64,000 nt of DNA. Source: Dicaeum eximium (taxonomy: Eukaryota > Chordata > Aves > Passeriformes > Dicaeidae). Below are positions 61,601 through 64,000 of the stretch, in pieces. Each line of letters starts with the position of its first letter. Position 1 is the first letter of the stretch. Position numbers and translations under genes: made by a program. The stretch covers positions 430,806-494,805 of the forward strand of contig VWZP01010350.1 in assembly GCA_013396995.1 (NCBI GenBank), in the 5' to 3' direction. Below the pieces are notes generated by a model, which had not been told where the DNA came from, did no database searches, and was given only the letters and a program-made list of their open reading frames with translations.

Positions 61601-64000
61601 CAGTTCCTTATCTTCATCATTCACTTCACAGGACTTACTGTTGGCATAAAAGATCATGACCTCTCAAACAAGAAAACAATAGTAATTACTGAAGATATAT
61701 TGATAAAGCTTAGGTTTATGCATACAAATAACAAATGACTTCTCACAGCAAAATTTTCCGTAACTCTCTGAATACTTTTTCTGACAGGAAAATTTCTTGC
61801 ACTTTGTTGGTCAGGGTCTTGAGAAGCAGGTATTTGGCCTGGTGAACAGTGGGCTGTGCAGTCCAGACTCTGACCAGAGCATGTGGACAGCCTAGCACTG
61901 CAGGCTGCTTTCTCAGCATCAAAGTGCATCCCCCTGAAAGAGCTATCGATCCTCTGGGACTAGCCCAGAGCTCCAGTTGCTCTCCCAGTGTCAGATCCTG
62001 CAAAGGAAGGAATGCATTCCCGCTAAGGGGAGCCTGCCAGCGCTGAGTTAGCATTTGCACTAGGAATAAAGCAGCTGGGGAAGGAAATCCTTCAAGAATA
62101 AAGAGAAGTTGGCTAAGAGTTCTCCCAGTAAAGGATGGCACAGATGAAAAAATCCTCTCCCTGTGCATAGCAAAGGAAATCACATATTAAAATGCCCATG
62201 AGAAATATGGATAAACTAAAAATCCTGAGAGCAGTACTGCTTTTAGTAGCTTGACCGAACTATTTTGCTCTATTAACAATCAAAACTCAGTTAAAAAGAA
62301 AAAAGGAGGTATCAACTACTTAAAATCCATCTATTATTACAAATGTTGAGTTCTCTGACCTCATTTTGGTTGCTGCCAGGTAGGCCAGGCCAGAAACAAC
62401 ATATGATTTCCTTTTCCCAGTTGAAAGGCATCTGAGCTACGAGTCTGTAAAAAGTGCAGCAGGAAGAATCTCATGCTTGACTGTCTCAAACTTTAGGATA
62501 CAGTTTAAATTTGCTGCTGTTACAAAAAGAAAAAAAAAAAAGTAGCTGTAAGGCATAAATGGAGTATTCAGTGAATGTGGCCAAGCACACAGCAGTGCCA
62601 GGTTCTGTCGTGACAGCACACCAGCTCCCAGGCCACTTGTGCAGCAGACTGAGGAAGAGGCTGGCTCATTAAACTTTCCATTGGGTTACAAACAATCTGC
62701 TTTCCAAATCACAGGGATACTCCAAATGGTGCCATCAACTCAGTTCTCTGTGTATTTATTTGCTTTTAATTAGGGGAGTCTCCTGTACATCCACTGCTTC
62801 AAGAACTCAGTAGCAAGAAAGTAAGAAATGATAGGGTTAATTCTCCTTAGTTTTTTCATTATACCATTTGAGAGTAGACATAAAAGACAGCTATCACTTT
62901 TTATATCATTTTGTGCTGATGTAAATGAATGCAAGTGTTTTAGATTAAAAATTGCAGACTTTTGAAGACACTATAAATATTCTTCTAAGGCATATGATGC
63001 TGAGCATTTACTTCCACTCAAGCCCACACCCTCAAATCTATTATTCCCATATTCAAGAAGATCAAAGGTGATTAAAAGTTTTGAACAAGTTGTTTTCATC
63101 ATCCTGTGTCTCAATAAACAACTGCAGCCCCAGCAGCATCCATGTTCATTTCTGCTTCTGAGACCCAATGCCCATTACTTGCTGAATGTAGTTAGAAAAT
63201 AACTTTTTCTCTGTACCACCTACCTGACACCAGTGGACCGCATGTAGTTGGGATTTGTGTCCTATCTTTCTCAGTAACCCCCCTAAAGAACCAAATTGTG
63301 AGACTGCTACTAAGGACATGTGTTTTAACCATTTACTGTAGCTACTACTGACCTCTTTACCTTGGCTTTCTTTATTACCAGAAGCACAGTACCACCAAAT
63401 GGCTGGAAAAATCAATCAGAAGGGTGCCAGCAGGTAGACAGCACCATCAAACACCTGTTTATACCGTACCATAGAGCACAGCTTAGTGTAAATCACCCTT
63501 TGGACGTGTTTAAAATTTACTTTTCTACGTAAACTATTCTCTACATGTCTGGATGAGGCCCTCCAAAATGCCTTAAAAATCTAATAAGGAGCCAGAAATT
63601 CTTGTGGTTTCATTCCAGTTCTGCTACTGACGTGTTGTGTGGTCTTGGAAAAGGCCCTTATCCTTTCTCTGGCTTTTATTTCTCGCTTGTGGTGATATTA
63701 ATATGCAGTAGAAACCAAGGCTATATCATATGTGAAGCTGAGAAAACAAGTTGACATACACAGTTAAAAAAAAAACCAAACCCTAAACTATATTCGTGCT
63801 CCTAAATGCCATTTTAAGCACTGAGATTATTGCTTTTTGGCAGATGAAAACATTATTGTGAAAAATACAGGACATAAGTGCAAAACCACATAGCTACTAT
63901 ATATGTTATTCATCTCTGCATGCCTTTATACCTGATGGTGTCTTGACACACATTTTCTTGTCCTTCCCATCCAGAAGTGTACACCTCAACAATCTATATG

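Larger units (their letters stand above)
55581..64000. other. Non-coding AT-rich DNA, no gene recognised
   Basis: Unique sequence with small simple repeats (58491-58504 and 58613-58645, listed separately) and an A10 run at about 61157-61166. The longest frame outside CR1 in the window, 146 codons on the minus strand at 61743-62183, lies in a slightly GC-richer patch and resembles no family I know. No CR1 copy or RNA gene was recognised. Confidence 0.62.

Noticed and set aside
61743..62183. Longest non-CR1 open frame (146 codons, minus strand)
   Set aside because: The translation shows no family, domain or signal I recognise. The frame overlaps another minus-strand frame and a plus-strand frame, there is no upstream promoter or splice context, and this length is expected somewhere in 64 kb on six frames.
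1..64000. Search for bacterial-type operons, CRISPR arrays, prophages, tRNA and rRNA genes
   Set aside because: Sequence type is vertebrate nuclear; no regularly spaced repeats, no ribosome-binding-site/ORF arrangement and no tRNA B-box plus cloverleaf were recognised.

Overview
The window looks like nuclear DNA of a bird, from an AT-rich, gene-poor stretch (an intron or an intergenic desert). The main evidence is a set of chicken-repeat-1 (CR1) LINE fragments. Several carry the avian CR1 3' end, which reads 'aaggtcccttccaaccc...attctgtg' in sense and 'atcatagaatggtttggg' in reverse. CpG is scarce, A/T homopolymers and AT microsatellites are common, and no L1, Alu or other mammal-type repeats were recognised. 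Species and chromosome cannot be told from the sequence alone.

No convincing protein-coding exon, tRNA, rRNA, known ncRNA, CRISPR array or bacterial-type gene was found. All open frames are short (at most 184 codons). The only ones whose translation I recognise are remnants of CR1 ORF2. The other long frames (for example 146 codons at 61743-62183 and 121 codons at 46730-47095, both minus strand) match no family I know, so I do not call them genes.

Layout: 1-3.1 kb unique AT-rich DNA; 3.1 kb a small CR1 tail (-); 3.2-12.6 kb unique DNA with two small tandem repeats (4.96-5.07 and 6.08-6.12 kb); 12.58-12.67 kb a 93-bp poly-A tract broken by C7; 14.53-15.31 kb the best-preserved CR1 (-), with the C-terminal part of ORF2; 18.17-18.50 kb a CR1 fragment (+); 20.4-20.65 kb a cluster of ATTAG/CTAAT motifs; 22.89-22.97 kb a 77-bp (ATT)n array; 23-36.7 kb mostly unique, with an ordered GTAATG/CATTAC array at 33.76-33.85 kb and a palindromic tandem repeat at 35.6-35.7 kb; 36.77-37.74 kb a CR1 (+) with endonuclease-side and 3' sequence but no reverse-transcriptase core; 38-52.3 kb unique, with (AAAAC)n tracts and a slightly GC-richer stretch at 46.7-47.5 kb; 52.36-52.66 kb a CR1 fragment (-); 52.76-52.96 kb a local cluster of 11 CpGs; 55.09-55.58 kb a CR1 (+) with an intact-looking 3' end; 55.6-64 kb unique DNA.

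No genes work together here. What may be functional is cis-regulatory: a few short blocks have non-random motif order or retained CpGs. They are candidate enhancers or conserved non-coding elements, and cross-species alignment would decide. I found no new protein-based or RNA-based system.
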